From positions 62,001-126,000 of the forward strand of contig JADJUS010000014.1 in assembly GCA_016716905.1 (NCBI GenBank): a DNA stretch of 64,000 nt, written 5' to 3'. The stretch comes from Acidobacteriota bacterium. Lineage in GTDB: Bacteria > Acidobacteriota > Vicinamibacteria > Vicinamibacterales > SCN-69-37. Positions 16,280 through 25,213 of the stretch are shown piece after piece. Both the position numbers and the translations under genes were made by a program. The notes under the pieces were generated by a model. It did no database searches, was not told the DNA's origin, and saw only the letters and a list, made by a program, of their open reading frames with translations. Position 1 is the first letter of the stretch, and each line of letters begins with the position of its first letter.

Positions 16280-17347
16280 ATGATGCCTCACCGTATGCGA
16301 ATTGCGCTCATTGGCCTTGGCGACGCGGGCCTGAATATTCATCTGCCGGCCCTGGCCGGGATGCGTTCGGTCGCCCTCGTGGGTGTCACCGATCGAAACC
16401 AGGCTCGGCGCGATCGCGCGGCGGCAACCTGCCACGCGCCGGCGTTTGCCGACTTCGATGCGATGATGGCCGGTAGCACGCCCGATGTGGTGATCATCGG
16501 CACGCCCCCTGATTCACACAGCGACTATGCCATTCGGGCGCTCGGCGCCGGTGCGCACGTGGTGTGCGAGAAACCTTTTGTGACCAGCCTGGCCGAGGCC
16601 GATGGCGTGCGCGACGCCGCGCTGCGTGCAGGACGGCAGGTCGCCATCAATCACGAATTTCGGGAGATGCCGATCTTCCGCGCCGTGCGGGACGAACTGC
16701 GACGCCCCGGTGCCGCACCGTTGTCGTTCCTTCAGATGTGGCAGTTGATGGACCTGCCGCCTCATGACGAATCCGGCTGGCGCGGACAACTGGTGCGGCG
16801 CACGTTGTTCGAAGCCGGCGTGCATCTTGTGGATCTCGCGATGGCGCTGTTTGCCGAAAAGCCCGTCAGCGTGCAGGCCTCGATGTATGCCGACCGCGCC
16901 CCCGCCACCGACGCGGTGTCGGCGGTGACGCTGGAGTTCTCACGCGGCCGGCTCGCTCAACTCACGCAGAACCGGCTGTGCCGGGGCGAGATGCAGTATT
17001 TTGAGGTCCGCGCTGATACCGCCGACCATTCGATCCGCGCCTCGTTTGGCGGCCGCGCGCGCCTGTCGGCCGGCCTCTTCAGAGGCACCCGGCCCCACGC
17101 GCGCCTTGAGTTCGGCAGGTCCGGCATCGCGTGGAAGGAGGTGGGCAATCGCCGCACCTTCCTCGCGAGAAACCCCGACGCGCCGATGGTCGCCGCCACC
17201 CGCGTCGTCTTCGAGGAGACGTTCGCCGCGTTCAAAACCGGCGCCGAGCCGCCCACAAGCGCACTGCGCGCCCGCGATGTGCTCGAGGTCATCACGGCGT
17301 GTTACCACTCGGCCGAAACAGGCCGGCGGATTGCGCTCGGCCCATGA
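16280..17347 (+). CDS. Gfo/Idh/MocA-family oxidoreductase
   Basis: A 355-residue NAD(P)-dependent sugar oxidoreductase. The Rossmann N-terminus reads IALIGLGDAGLNIHLPAL (7-24), followed by the family block VIIGTPPDSHSDYAIRAL and the conserved EKPF motif, where the Lys is catalytic. The C-terminal alpha/beta domain (about 125-330) includes FEAGVHLVDLAMALF, whose His is the usual active-site residue. Polysaccharide loci use such enzymes to make keto- or amino-sugar precursors. Its stop overlaps the next gene's ATG by 4 bases. ATG 16280 is preferred; Met 16283 and an upstream frame are alternatives. Confidence 0.85.
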   Translation: MMPHRMRIALIGLGDAGLNIHLPALAGMRSVALVGVTDRNQARRDRAAATCHAPAFADFDAMMAGSTPDVVIIGTPPDSHSDYAIRALGAGAHVVCEKPFVTSLAEADGVRDAALRAGRQVAINHEFREMPIFRAVRDELRRPGAAPLSFLQMWQLMDLPPHDESGWRGQLVRRTLFEAGVHLVDLAMALFAEKPVSVQASMYADRAPATDAVSAVTLEFSRGRLAQLTQNRLCRGEMQYFEVRADTADHSIRASFGGRARLSAGLFRGTRPHARLEFGRSGIAWKEVGNRRTFLARNPDAPMVAATRVVFEETFAAFKTGAEPPTSALRARDVLEVITACYHSAETGRRIALGP

Positions 17348-18267
17348 ACGGGGCCCCAACCCTTCAGGGTCCTGTGGACCTGACCGTTGTCATTGCCAGC
17401 ATCGATTCCACCCGATCACTGGACGTGTGCCTTCGGCACCTCAACCGTGCCTGCGAAGGGCTGCGAACGGAGGTCATCGTGGTCGATGCCTCTCAGGGGA
17501 GCGCCGCCGATCGGGTCAGGGCAATTTGCGGCCCTGTCCGCCTGCTCCAACGCCCCGCAGGGACGCTCGCACCGCTCCTCTGGGCCGCAGGCCTCGAGCA
17601 GTCCACGGGGCGGGTGGTCGCGTTCAGTACGGGTCACTGCCTCGTGTCGCCGGGCTGGGCCGCGGCGCTGCTTCGCGCGATCGATGAGGGGGCCACGGGG
17701 GTCGGCGGCCCACTCGTGATCGCGGAGGGGACCACCCCGCTCGATTGGGCCGTGTTTTACCTGAGGTACGCTGGTTTCATGCCACACGTGCTGGGGGCCG
17801 GGCGCACGGAGCGGGAGCTGGCCGGCGACAACGCCGCCTACCGGCGTGACGCGCTCGACCGCCATGCCGCCACATTTGCCAACGGGGTCTGGGAGGTCGA
17901 CTTTCATCGGCTGGTACGGGCGGACGGCGGCTGGCTGTCGGTGGCGCCCGACGCCATCGCGGAGTTCGCGAGGTCCTTTTCGATCGGCACGATCCTGCGG
18001 CAACGTTTTGCCCACGGGCGGCATTCGGGCGCCCGACGGGTTCGCGGCCGGATACGCTCGGCCTGGCAGGTGGTGCTGGCTGCGCCGCTGGTGCCCTTCA
18101 TTCTGGTGGCCCGCGCCGCGACCCGCGCCGCCGGAGGGCCTTCACCGTGGCGTCTGGCCGTCGCGCTACCGTGGTTCCTGCTGCTGGCCACCGCCTGGGC
18201 CGCAGGCGAGGCCGTCGGCGCGTGGGGCGCGGGCCGAGGCCCGTCGCCGACGGAGCCGTACCAGTGA
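17344..18267 (+). CDS. GT2-like glycosyltransferase lacking the DxD motif
   Basis: A 307-residue GT-A (family 2)-like protein. The N-terminus DLTVVIASIDSTRSLDVCL (12-30) and TEVIVVDAS are typical, but where the metal-binding DxD should stand the sequence is FSTGHCLVSPGW (94-105) with no acidic residue. The region AGDNAAYRRDAL corresponds to the acceptor-side GN-x-YRR block. The C-terminus has one or two hydrophobic segments ending in WAAGEAVGAWGAG. That tail motif recurs in three other proteins of this locus (18264, 25214, 26103). It may be a non-catalytic or divergent transferase. ATGA overlap with the preceding gene and GTGA overlap with the next indicate an operon. Confidence 0.72.
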   Translation: MNGAPTLQGPVDLTVVIASIDSTRSLDVCLRHLNRACEGLRTEVIVVDASQGSAADRVRAICGPVRLLQRPAGTLAPLLWAAGLEQSTGRVVAFSTGHCLVSPGWAAALLRAIDEGATGVGGPLVIAEGTTPLDWAVFYLRYAGFMPHVLGAGRTERELAGDNAAYRRDALDRHAATFANGVWEVDFHRLVRADGGWLSVAPDAIAEFARSFSIGTILRQRFAHGRHSGARRVRGRIRSAWQVVLAAPLVPFILVARAATRAAGGPSPWRLAVALPWFLLLATAWAAGEAVGAWGAGRGPSPTEPYQ

Positions 18268-19175
18268 CGCCGGCTGCCCCGCTGCCCGACCTCTCCGTCA
18301 TCGTCCCGGCGGTGAATGGCATCGAGATCCTGCTCGAGTGCATCGAAGCGCTTCGACAGGCCGCGACTGATGGAATCCGTATCGAGATCCTCGTGGTGGA
18401 GCGCTGCGGTGAGTCTGTGCGGCGGCACCTCGGCGCCCGGGCACCTGACGCCGTGGTGCTTCCGGTTCCCCCCGGCACGAGTATTCCGCGGATGCGGGCG
18501 GTTGGCTTTCGCCAGGCGCGAGCCGCTGCCGTAGCGGTCATCGAAGATCATGTGCTGGTGCCGGCCGACTGGGCGCACAAACTGCTGGCGTCGTTACACT
18601 CCGGGGCGGACGTCGTGGGCGGCAGCGTTCAGAACGAGGCCACCACAACTCTGGTCGATCGCGCGGCCTTCCTGTGTGAGTACAGCCACCTCCTGATGCC
18701 GGTGGCGGGCACCGGCGTTCGCAGCCTGCCGGGAAATAATGTGGTCTACCGGCGCGCGCGTGCAGCACCCTATGTGGCGCTGCTCGACGAGGGGCACTGG
18801 GAGGATCAGTTCCATCAGGCCATGCGTCGCGACGGAATTGCGCTGACCTCTCGCCCTGACATCGCTGTTGGCCATAAGATGCACTATTCGATGATGGACT
18901 ACCTGTCTCAGCGTTTCCTCTATTCCCGGGCTCTTGCGGGCATGAAACGGGCTGACATGCCCATGGCCGAACGGGTCCTGCGGGCGGTCGGCTCGTTCGC
19001 CCTGCCACCGATCCTGCTCGCCCGGATCAGTCGCCGTGTGCGTGCGTCGGCGCGCCACCGCCGTGAGTTGGTGCCGGCCCTCCCGTTGTTGGCGATGTTT
19101 GTTGGTGCCTGGGCCGCGGGCGAAGCCGTGGGTTATGCCACCGGCGCCGGCGATGCCATGGCCAGGGTTCGGTAA
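18264..19175 (+). CDS. GT2-like glycosyltransferase
   Basis: A 303-residue GT-A-like glycosyltransferase, the direct neighbour and apparent paralogue of the preceding gene. It begins LSVIVPAVNGIEILLECIEAL, has an acidic Glu94-Asp-His96 at the DxD position and LPGNNVVYRRARA in the acceptor region. The WEDQFHQAMRRDG block follows, and a C-terminal hydrophobic segment ends WAAGEAVGYATGAGD. The GTG start at 18264 overlaps the previous stop (GTGA). The TAA stop shares one base with the next ATG. It probably adds one sugar of the repeat unit; donor and acceptor are unknown. Confidence 0.78.
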   Translation: MTPAAPLPDLSVIVPAVNGIEILLECIEALRQAATDGIRIEILVVERCGESVRRHLGARAPDAVVLPVPPGTSIPRMRAVGFRQARAAAVAVIEDHVLVPADWAHKLLASLHSGADVVGGSVQNEATTTLVDRAAFLCEYSHLLMPVAGTGVRSLPGNNVVYRRARAAPYVALLDEGHWEDQFHQAMRRDGIALTSRPDIAVGHKMHYSMMDYLSQRFLYSRALAGMKRADMPMAERVLRAVGSFALPPILLARISRRVRASARHRRELVPALPLLAMFVGAWAAGEAVGYATGAGDAMARVR

Positions 19176-20695
19176 TGACCAGCACCACACAAGAGACACC
19201 GCGGACCGTGAGCCCGCTCGCTCCGGGTGACCGCGTCGTGATCGTCGGCGCCGGGCCGGCCGGTCTGACCGCGGCCTATCAGCTTGCCAAGGCTGGCGTG
19301 AAGGCCATCGTCCTCGAAGCCGACGACATCGTCGGCGGTATTTCCCGGACGGCGCAATACAAAGGCTTCCGCTTCGACATCGGAGGCCACAGATTTTTTA
19401 CGAAGATTGAACCCGTCCAGGCCCTGTGGGAAGAAGTGCTGGGCGACGAGTTCATCTCGGTGCCGCGCATGTCGCGCATCCACTACAATGGCCGGTTCTT
19501 CGACTACCCGTTGAAGGCGGCGAATGCCTTGCGTGGTCTCGGTGTTGTGAACGCGGTGATGATCCTCGCCAGTTACGCGAAGTGGCGTCTGCTGCCCTAT
19601 CGGGTCGAAGAGAACTTCGAGCAGTGGGTCACGAACCGGTTCGGCAAACGGCTCTACGAAATTTTCTTCAAGACCTACACCGAGAAGGTCTGGGGCATCC
19701 CGTGTACCGAGATTCGCGCCGAGTGGGCGGCCCAGCGGATCCAGGGGCTCTCGCTGGCCAGGGCGATTCTGAACGCCACGTCTCTCAATCGCCGCTCAAC
19801 CGCCATCAAATCCCTCATCCACGAATTCCGATATCCCCGTTTCGGCCCAGGGCAGATGTGGGAGATGTGTCGCGACCGCGTCGTGGCGATGGGTGGACAG
19901 GTGCTGATGCAACACAAGATGCAGCACATTGAACTCCGTGACGGACGGGTGTGCGCGGTGCACGTCATGACGCCCGACGGGCCCCGGAGGTTTGAGGCCG
20001 ACCACGTCATCTCCACCACTTCGGTGCGGTCCCTGGTCCGGGCTCTCGAGCCCACAGCCGACGCCTTGTCGCCGGTGCCGGTGCCACCGCACATCCGCGC
20101 GGCCGCTGAAGGCCTCAAATACCGCGACTTCGTCGTGGTGGCGCTCGTCCTGAATCGCGAGAATCTGTTTCCTGACAACTGGATCTACATTCACACACCT
20201 GGCGTGAAGGTCGGCCGGATACAGAACTTCAACAACTGGAGCAAGGCCATGGTCCCCACACCGGGCACCACGTGCCTGGGGCTTGAGTATTTCTGCTTCG
20301 AGGGCGACGGCACATGGGCGACGGCCGATGCCGACCTCATCGCCAGCGGCGCGAAGGATCTGGAGCACCTCGGTCTTGCGAACGCCGCCGATGTCGTGGA
20401 TGGGGCCGTGATCCGCATGCCCAAGGCGTATCCGATTTACGACTCTGTCTATCGCGGACACCTCGACACCGTCCGCAGCTTCATCGATCCGATTCCGAAC
20501 CTGCACACGGTCGGCCGCAACGGCATGCACAAGTACAACAATCAGGATCACTCCATGCTGACCGCCATGATGGCGGTGTGGAACATGCAGGGCGCCACGC
20601 ACGACATCTGGTCGGTCAATTCGGATTTTGAGTACCACGAAGAGCAGCGGCTCGACGATCGTCAGCCGCTTGCGACGGCGGGCGCCGCCCGGTAG
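19175..20695 (+). CDS. FAD-dependent oxidoreductase, UDP-galactopyranose mutase/amine oxidase-like
   Basis: A 506-residue flavoprotein. The dinucleotide-binding motif VVIVGAGPAGLTAAYQLAKAG (21-41) is followed by the FAD motif VGGISRTAQYKGFRFDIGGH and FFTKIEPV. The C-terminus closes with the FAD-ribityl block LHTVGRNGMHKYNNQDHSM. The pattern matches the family of UDP-galactopyranose mutase, protoporphyrinogen oxidase and amine oxidase, common in polysaccharide loci, where members isomerise or oxidise nucleotide or lipid-linked sugars. It is longer than true UGM (about 370-390), so a mutase call is not safe. The position between glycosyltransferases and a deacetylase supports a glycan role. Confidence 0.8.
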   Translation: MTSTTQETPRTVSPLAPGDRVVIVGAGPAGLTAAYQLAKAGVKAIVLEADDIVGGISRTAQYKGFRFDIGGHRFFTKIEPVQALWEEVLGDEFISVPRMSRIHYNGRFFDYPLKAANALRGLGVVNAVMILASYAKWRLLPYRVEENFEQWVTNRFGKRLYEIFFKTYTEKVWGIPCTEIRAEWAAQRIQGLSLARAILNATSLNRRSTAIKSLIHEFRYPRFGPGQMWEMCRDRVVAMGGQVLMQHKMQHIELRDGRVCAVHVMTPDGPRRFEADHVISTTSVRSLVRALEPTADALSPVPVPPHIRAAAEGLKYRDFVVVALVLNRENLFPDNWIYIHTPGVKVGRIQNFNNWSKAMVPTPGTTCLGLEYFCFEGDGTWATADADLIASGAKDLEHLGLANAADVVDGAVIRMPKAYPIYDSVYRGHLDTVRSFIDPIPNLHTVGRNGMHKYNNQDHSMLTAMMAVWNMQGATHDIWSVNSDFEYHEEQRLDDRQPLATAGAAR

Positions 20696-20702
20696 CCGGC
20701 CC

Positions 20703-21452
20703 ATGCGCGCGATCCTGACGTACCACTCGATCGATACATCAGGCTCGCCCATTTCGTGTCATCCCGACACCTTTGCCCGGCAGATCGCGTGGCTGGCCTC
20801 CGGCCGCGTCCGAGTGGCGACGATCGATGAACTTGTGCAGATGCCGGCCACCGCGGACGCCGTTGCGCTGACGTTTGATGACGGGTTCGTCAATTTCAGG
20901 GATGAGGCGGCCCCGCGCCTGCTGGACCATGGCTTCCCGGTCACAGTGTTCGTCGTGGCGGGCCTCGTGGGGAAATCGAACACCTGGGATGCCGGCCCCC
21001 GCCGCGCCACACCAGAGCTGCCACTGCTCGACTGGACGGCGCTCGCGCGTTTGCAGGAGCAGGGCGTGACCCTCGGCGGGCACAGCCAGACCCATCGCAG
21101 CCTCACCCGCCTGACGGCGGCTGAGGTCGAAGGCGAGGTGCACGGATGCGCCGAGCGCATCGAGGCAGAGGTGGGCCAGCGACCGTCCGTCTTCGCCTAC
21201 CCCTATGGCCATTGGGACCCCGCCAGCGCAACGGTCGTCGCCCGGACGTTTCGCTGGGGGTGCACGACCGACTTCAGGCCCGTGGACGGCCCTGCGGAGC
21301 CTGCGACGCTGCCACGCCTCGACATGTGCTACTTCAGTCAACCGGGCAGTCTCGACGCCTGGGGCACCCGAGCGTTTGCCACCCGGATCACGGTGAGGAA
21401 CACCTTGCGGCAAGTGCGCAAGATGGCGATGTCGATCGGCGGCGCGCGCTGA
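20703..21452 (+). CDS. Polysaccharide deacetylase (NodB-type)
   Basis: A 249-residue carbohydrate esterase family 4 protein. Motif 1 is LTFDDGFVNF, with the metal-binding Asp pair. Motif 2 is GGHSQTHRSL (HSxxTH type) with the two metal-binding His. FAYPYGHWD corresponds to motif 3. It would remove N- or O-acetyl groups from a sugar. No signal peptide is seen, so it may act on a cytosolic lipid-linked intermediate rather than on an exported polymer. ATG 20703 directly precedes the conserved ILTYHSI strand and lies 7 bases after the previous stop. Its stop overlaps the next ATG by one base (TGATG). Confidence 0.88.
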   Translation: MRAILTYHSIDTSGSPISCHPDTFARQIAWLASGRVRVATIDELVQMPATADAVALTFDDGFVNFRDEAAPRLLDHGFPVTVFVVAGLVGKSNTWDAGPRRATPELPLLDWTALARLQEQGVTLGGHSQTHRSLTRLTAAEVEGEVHGCAERIEAEVGQRPSVFAYPYGHWDPASATVVARTFRWGCTTDFRPVDGPAEPATLPRLDMCYFSQPGSLDAWGTRAFATRITVRNTLRQVRKMAMSIGGAR

Positions 21453-22234
21453 TGGCTGGCCCGCAGGAATCCGGGCCGCTCATTTTTTCCGCCGACTACT
21501 ACCAGCGTATGCGCGACCTCGAAGCCGGGTCGTGGTGGAACGCCGGGATGCGCGATGTCGCCGACGCCATGCTGGGCCTGGTCACGCTGCCCACTCGTGG
21601 AACGCTGCTCGACGTGGGCTGTGGCTCCGGTCAGACCATGAGCTGGTTCCGGTCACGGCAACCCGGATGGCAGACCGTGGGTCTTGATGTGGCGCCCGAA
21701 GGGCTGGCTGCGGCAAGAGCGCAGGGCCCCGCCAACGTGATGCGCGCCTCCGCGCTGGACCTGCCCATTGCGACGGCTTCGGTGGATCTGGTCATCACGC
21801 TTGATGTGCTGCAGCACCTGCCACTTGGCGGCGGCGACGAGCGCGCGCTTGCCGAGATGGTGCGGGTACTCAAGCCCGGTGGCCACCTGTTCGTGCGAAC
21901 CAACGGCCAGTCGTTTCCACGCGCCGCCGACGACCCCACCTATCAGTTTCACAAGTACGAGACCGGGGAAGTTCGCGCCAAACTCGCCGGCGCTGGCCTT
22001 CGTGTGGTGCGTCTGGGACGGTTGAACGCCCTGCTTGGGCTCGCGGAGATTCCGCGGGAACTGCGGGCCCGGTCAGCGGAACACTCGTATCACGGGTTGC
22101 TGTCAGAGCCCCGGGCGGAAGCCGCGTGGAGTTCGCGACTCAAGCGCGCATACCTGCGGTTTGAAGGACTCCTGGTTCGCCGGGGCGCCAGCCTCCCGCT
22201 CGGCCGGACCATCGTCGCGCTCTGCCGGCGCTGA
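21452..22234 (+). CDS. SAM-dependent methyltransferase (class I)
   Basis: A 260-residue class I methyltransferase. The SAM-binding glycine loop is LLDVGCGSGQTMSWF (about 51-65), the acidic residue ending strand 2 lies in VGLDVAP, and LVITLDVLQHLP and VRVLKPGGHLFVRTNG are motifs II and III of the Methyltransf_11 type. It lies last in this plus-strand run and overlaps the deacetylase gene by one base. The likely role is O- or N-methylation of a sugar in the surface glycan. The acceptor is unknown. Confidence 0.87.
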   Translation: MAGPQESGPLIFSADYYQRMRDLEAGSWWNAGMRDVADAMLGLVTLPTRGTLLDVGCGSGQTMSWFRSRQPGWQTVGLDVAPEGLAAARAQGPANVMRASALDLPIATASVDLVITLDVLQHLPLGGGDERALAEMVRVLKPGGHLFVRTNGQSFPRAADDPTYQFHKYETGEVRAKLAGAGLRVVRLGRLNALLGLAEIPRELRARSAEHSYHGLLSEPRAEAAWSSRLKRAYLRFEGLLVRRGASLPLGRTIVALCRR

Positions 22235-22246
22235 CGAATCCGCCGC

Positions 22247-23548
22247 TCAGCGCATCGCCGAATCGGACATGATCATGTTCCACATGTGGCCCATGGACGG
22301 CGCACGCGGCCGCACCCGGATGAACACATGGAAGGACTTGGGGCTCGCCCCGTACATCGTGGTCTGGGGAGATGAGCGCAGGTTCGCCGGCACGTCGTAA
22401 AACGTCGCGTCCGCACCAATCCCGATTTCGAATGGCCCGCGCGTGTTGACGTTCAACACACCGCCGATGGTGGCGGAGGTGAGCCAGTCGATCGTCTCGA
22501 ACGGGTGCGGGGTATGGATGAGGAACGGGAAGGACAGCGACTCGGTCGCGACCTGCAGGTGTTCGACTCTGGTGTAGAGCGATCCGCGCGGCCTGTGGAA
22601 GGTGGCCTCTGCGAGGTACGCCCTGGAACTATTGTCGTACGAATCCATCGTGTAGCCGCCGGCCGCGGTCACGGCCAGGTACCGGGCATCGTCACCGCGC
22701 GCCCATGACACCGAGGCGGTCGTGCGTTTCTGGTCCCCCGGCTCCAGTTCCTCGCCCTCGTTGATGAACCCATGCGACACCTGCGCGAGCAATGACGACG
22801 AGGGCCGGAACCAGAGGCGCGCGGCCCAGGAGTCCAGGCGACCCGGCGTCACGCCGTATCGGTACTGATCCGACTCCCGGCCGTGAAACGCTGACCCTTC
22901 GACCGCGAACTTGCCGAGATCCAGACGCGCGGCCACCACACCCTGCGCGATGTGAGTGGAGTCGAACGTATGGTGCGAGATCGGCGCGGTGGGATTCTCG
23001 GACGCCGACTGCCGGTGCATGAAGGCGGCCGGTCCCAGGGTGGCCTCTCCCATCGGCCCGCCAGACAATGTGAGCGCCACCGCCTCACTGAACTTCACAC
23101 GCCACGACACAGCCAGCTGCATGAACATGTCGTGCGGGTGCTGATAATCGATATTCTCCAGACCGTTGTAGGCCTCGCCATGCTGGAACAGCTGCGAGTA
23201 GCCGCGATCGGTCAGCGTCAGGGGTTCGGCACTGAACATGCCTTTGAGCGTCACCTCGCCAGGCCCAAGTTTGTGCTGGGCCATCAGCATGAGCCAGTTC
23301 TGCGACTTGAACTCGGTGGCGCCGCGCGGCTTGTCCTGCTTGTTGTAGGTGGCAAACACCACGCCGTCGACCATGAACATCCAGCCGCCACCCATCGCCG
23401 CCATGTTGTGCTGCGCGTGGGGATCGACCGGGGCTGTCTGTGGTGGGGCCTGCTGGGTGGGGGCGCCGGCTGGCTCGTGCGCCTGGGCAGCCATGACCGA
23501 TGTAGAGCAAAACAACAGACTGGCGACCATGAGTGACACACGCAACAT
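22247..23548 (-). CDS. Predicted outer-membrane beta-barrel protein, His/Met-rich N-terminus
   Basis: A 433-residue exported protein of unknown function. Signal peptide is MLRVSLMVASLLFCSTSVMA; mature sequence starts near AQAHEP. A Pro/Gln/His segment (HAQHNMAAMGGGWMFM) is followed by many alternating amphipathic strands rich in aromatic residues, consistent with an outer-membrane barrel (for example EVTLKGMFSAEPLTL, RLWFRPSSSLLAQVSHGF, SLYTRVEHLQVATESL). Clusters of His and Met near both ends (SMGHMWNMIMSDSAMR) could bind metal, but that is speculation. ATG 23548 is preferred because it begins the signal peptide; a 20-codon upstream extension is unlikely. It is transcribed opposite to both neighbours. 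Confidence 0.68.
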   Translation of the reverse strand: MLRVSLMVASLLFCSTSVMAAQAHEPAGAPTQQAPPQTAPVDPHAQHNMAAMGGGWMFMVDGVVFATYNKQDKPRGATEFKSQNWLMLMAQHKLGPGEVTLKGMFSAEPLTLTDRGYSQLFQHGEAYNGLENIDYQHPHDMFMQLAVSWRVKFSEAVALTLSGGPMGEATLGPAAFMHRQSASENPTAPISHHTFDSTHIAQGVVAARLDLGKFAVEGSAFHGRESDQYRYGVTPGRLDSWAARLWFRPSSSLLAQVSHGFINEGEELEPGDQKRTTASVSWARGDDARYLAVTAAGGYTMDSYDNSSRAYLAEATFHRPRGSLYTRVEHLQVATESLSFPFLIHTPHPFETIDWLTSATIGGVLNVNTRGPFEIGIGADATFYDVPANLRSSPQTTMYGASPKSFHVFIRVRPRAPSMGHMWNMIMSDSAMR

Positions 23549-23600
23549 GGCTGCAAGGATAGCGCAAGTGCCGCGAAGGGAACGGCGCACCTGGCGCTCG

Positions 23601-23609
23601 TGGTACACT
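23601..23609 (+). promoter_or_regulatory. Extended -10 promoter element of the Big2 lipoprotein gene
   Basis: TGGTACACT forms an extended -10 (TGn then TACACT, 23604-23609) with no good -35. It would give a leader of about 28 bases containing a GGAG site ahead of the ATG at 23645. Confidence 0.35.
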
Positions 23610-23644
23610 TTTCGTCTTCAGGCAGGACAGTCAGGGAGTGGTGT

Positions 23645-25201
23645 ATGGGGTTGTGTGATCGTCGGCGCTATCAGTTCATCGGTGCCTTCGTTCTTGCCGG
23701 AGCACTGGTGTCAGGCTGTGAAATCTCCGGACCGGATCTGACCGCGCCGACTCCCCCGCCGGCGACGCCAACGGTGGTGGCACTCACGATTGGCGGAAGT
23801 ACGACGGCCGCGACGGCCGGCCAAAGCCGGACGCTGGTGGCCACGGCCGCGCTCTCCGATGGGACGTCGGTGGATGTCACGACCCTTGCGGCCTGGACCA
23901 GCAGCAACACCACGGTGGCCACCGTCACGCCGGCCGGCGCGGTGAGCTTCCTCACTGCGGGCGGCGTGGACATCAGAGCGGCCTACCAGGGCGTGACCGG
24001 CACATTCACATTCGCAGTGACCGTCGCGGCGCCCACAGTCACGACCGTCATTGTCTCTGGCATCGGCAGCACCGCAGCTGTGGGCCAGACCGGGGCGCTC
24101 GTCGCCACGGCAATTTATTCGAACAGTACGACCGGAAACGTCACGTCCGACGCGATCTGGACAAGCAGCAATACCACGGTCGCCACCGTCACAAGCGCCG
24201 GCGTGGCCTCGTTCCTGAGCGTCGGCGACGTGGACCTGCAGGCGACCTTCAACAACGTGACAGGCATGGCTCGGGTCACCGTTGGTGCGGCGACGCCCAC
24301 GGTGGTCGCTGTGACAGTGAGCGGCGTTGGGGCCAACGCGCTCGTGGGCCAGTCAGTGGCACTGTCGGCAACCGCGCAGTTTTCAGACAGTACGACGTCA
24401 GACGTCACCACACAGGCGAGCTGGGACACGAGCAACACGGCTGTCGCCACGGTCTCGCAGTCGGGGTCGGTGAATTTTGTTGGAGCCGGCACGGTGACGC
24501 TCTCCGCATCGTTTGGCGGCAGCACCGGATCCCGTCAGGTCAACGTGACCACAACGGTGGTGCTGCGGAACGTGTTCGGCACGGTCACCGACCCGGTGAA
24601 CAATCAACCGGCCGCACGTGTGCTGGTTCTGGCTCTCGGCGGACCGAACGAAGGTCGGCGCGCCGAAACTGACGCCAACGGCAACTACTCGCTCGATCGC
24701 CTGGTGACGGGGTCGTTCACCCTGCAATTCTCAAGCGGCGCCGGAGAGTTCGCCGCGACAAGCCGGAATGTCACCATCTCGGACGATACGCGACTGGACG
24801 TAAACCTGAATCCCACGTTTGGCGTGTATTACGGCCTGTTCAACATCGCCCTGACCAAAACGCTGGATACGTGCAGTTCCCAGGTGCCCATCGGTGCCAC
24901 GGGCACACTGGAACTGGCGGGGCAACCCGACGGGGCGAATTTCACGGCGAAGCTCACCGAGCGCGGTGTGTCGCGCACCTACTTCGGCGGCAGGATGAAG
25001 GCGAATGGCACGTTCGACGGCGTCCTGCCGACCAAGACACTCCTTCCGGGATTTGGCGGAGTGGTGCTGCCGCAGCACGACATTGACGGCCCCATCGCAG
25101 GCCAGGTGAATGGCAATTCGATCAGCGGTACCGAAACGCTGATCTACTACCTGCCCTGTATCGGCAAGCAGATCAACATTTCGTTCGCGGGCAGTAAATA
25201 G
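23645..25201 (+). CDS. Lipoprotein with three Big2 repeats and a carboxypeptidase-regulatory-like domain
   Basis: A 518-residue lipoprotein. A signal sequence ends in the lipobox LVSGC (Cys near 25), then a Pro/Thr linker. Three similar bacterial Ig (Big_2) repeats of about 85 residues follow, each with a version of AxWTSSNTTVATVT and xGxVxFLxxG. A carboxypeptidase-D regulatory-like beta sandwich comes next (about 305-375: FGTVTDPVNNQPAARVLVLA, ETDANGNYSLDRL). The last 140 residues are unassigned and contain two Cys that may pair. It is probably surface-exposed or periplasmic. A GGAG site 8 bases before the ATG supports the start. A glycosyltransferase gene follows 12 bases downstream. Confidence 0.85.
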   Translation: MGLCDRRRYQFIGAFVLAGALVSGCEISGPDLTAPTPPPATPTVVALTIGGSTTAATAGQSRTLVATAALSDGTSVDVTTLAAWTSSNTTVATVTPAGAVSFLTAGGVDIRAAYQGVTGTFTFAVTVAAPTVTTVIVSGIGSTAAVGQTGALVATAIYSNSTTGNVTSDAIWTSSNTTVATVTSAGVASFLSVGDVDLQATFNNVTGMARVTVGAATPTVVAVTVSGVGANALVGQSVALSATAQFSDSTTSDVTTQASWDTSNTAVATVSQSGSVNFVGAGTVTLSASFGGSTGSRQVNVTTTVVLRNVFGTVTDPVNNQPAARVLVLALGGPNEGRRAETDANGNYSLDRLVTGSFTLQFSSGAGEFAATSRNVTISDDTRLDVNLNPTFGVYYGLFNIALTKTLDTCSSQVPIGATGTLELAGQPDGANFTAKLTERGVSRTYFGGRMKANGTFDGVLPTKTLLPGFGGVVLPQHDIDGPIAGQVNGNSISGTETLIYYLPCIGKQINISFAGSK

Positions 25202-25213
25202 CCGAAGCCTGCC

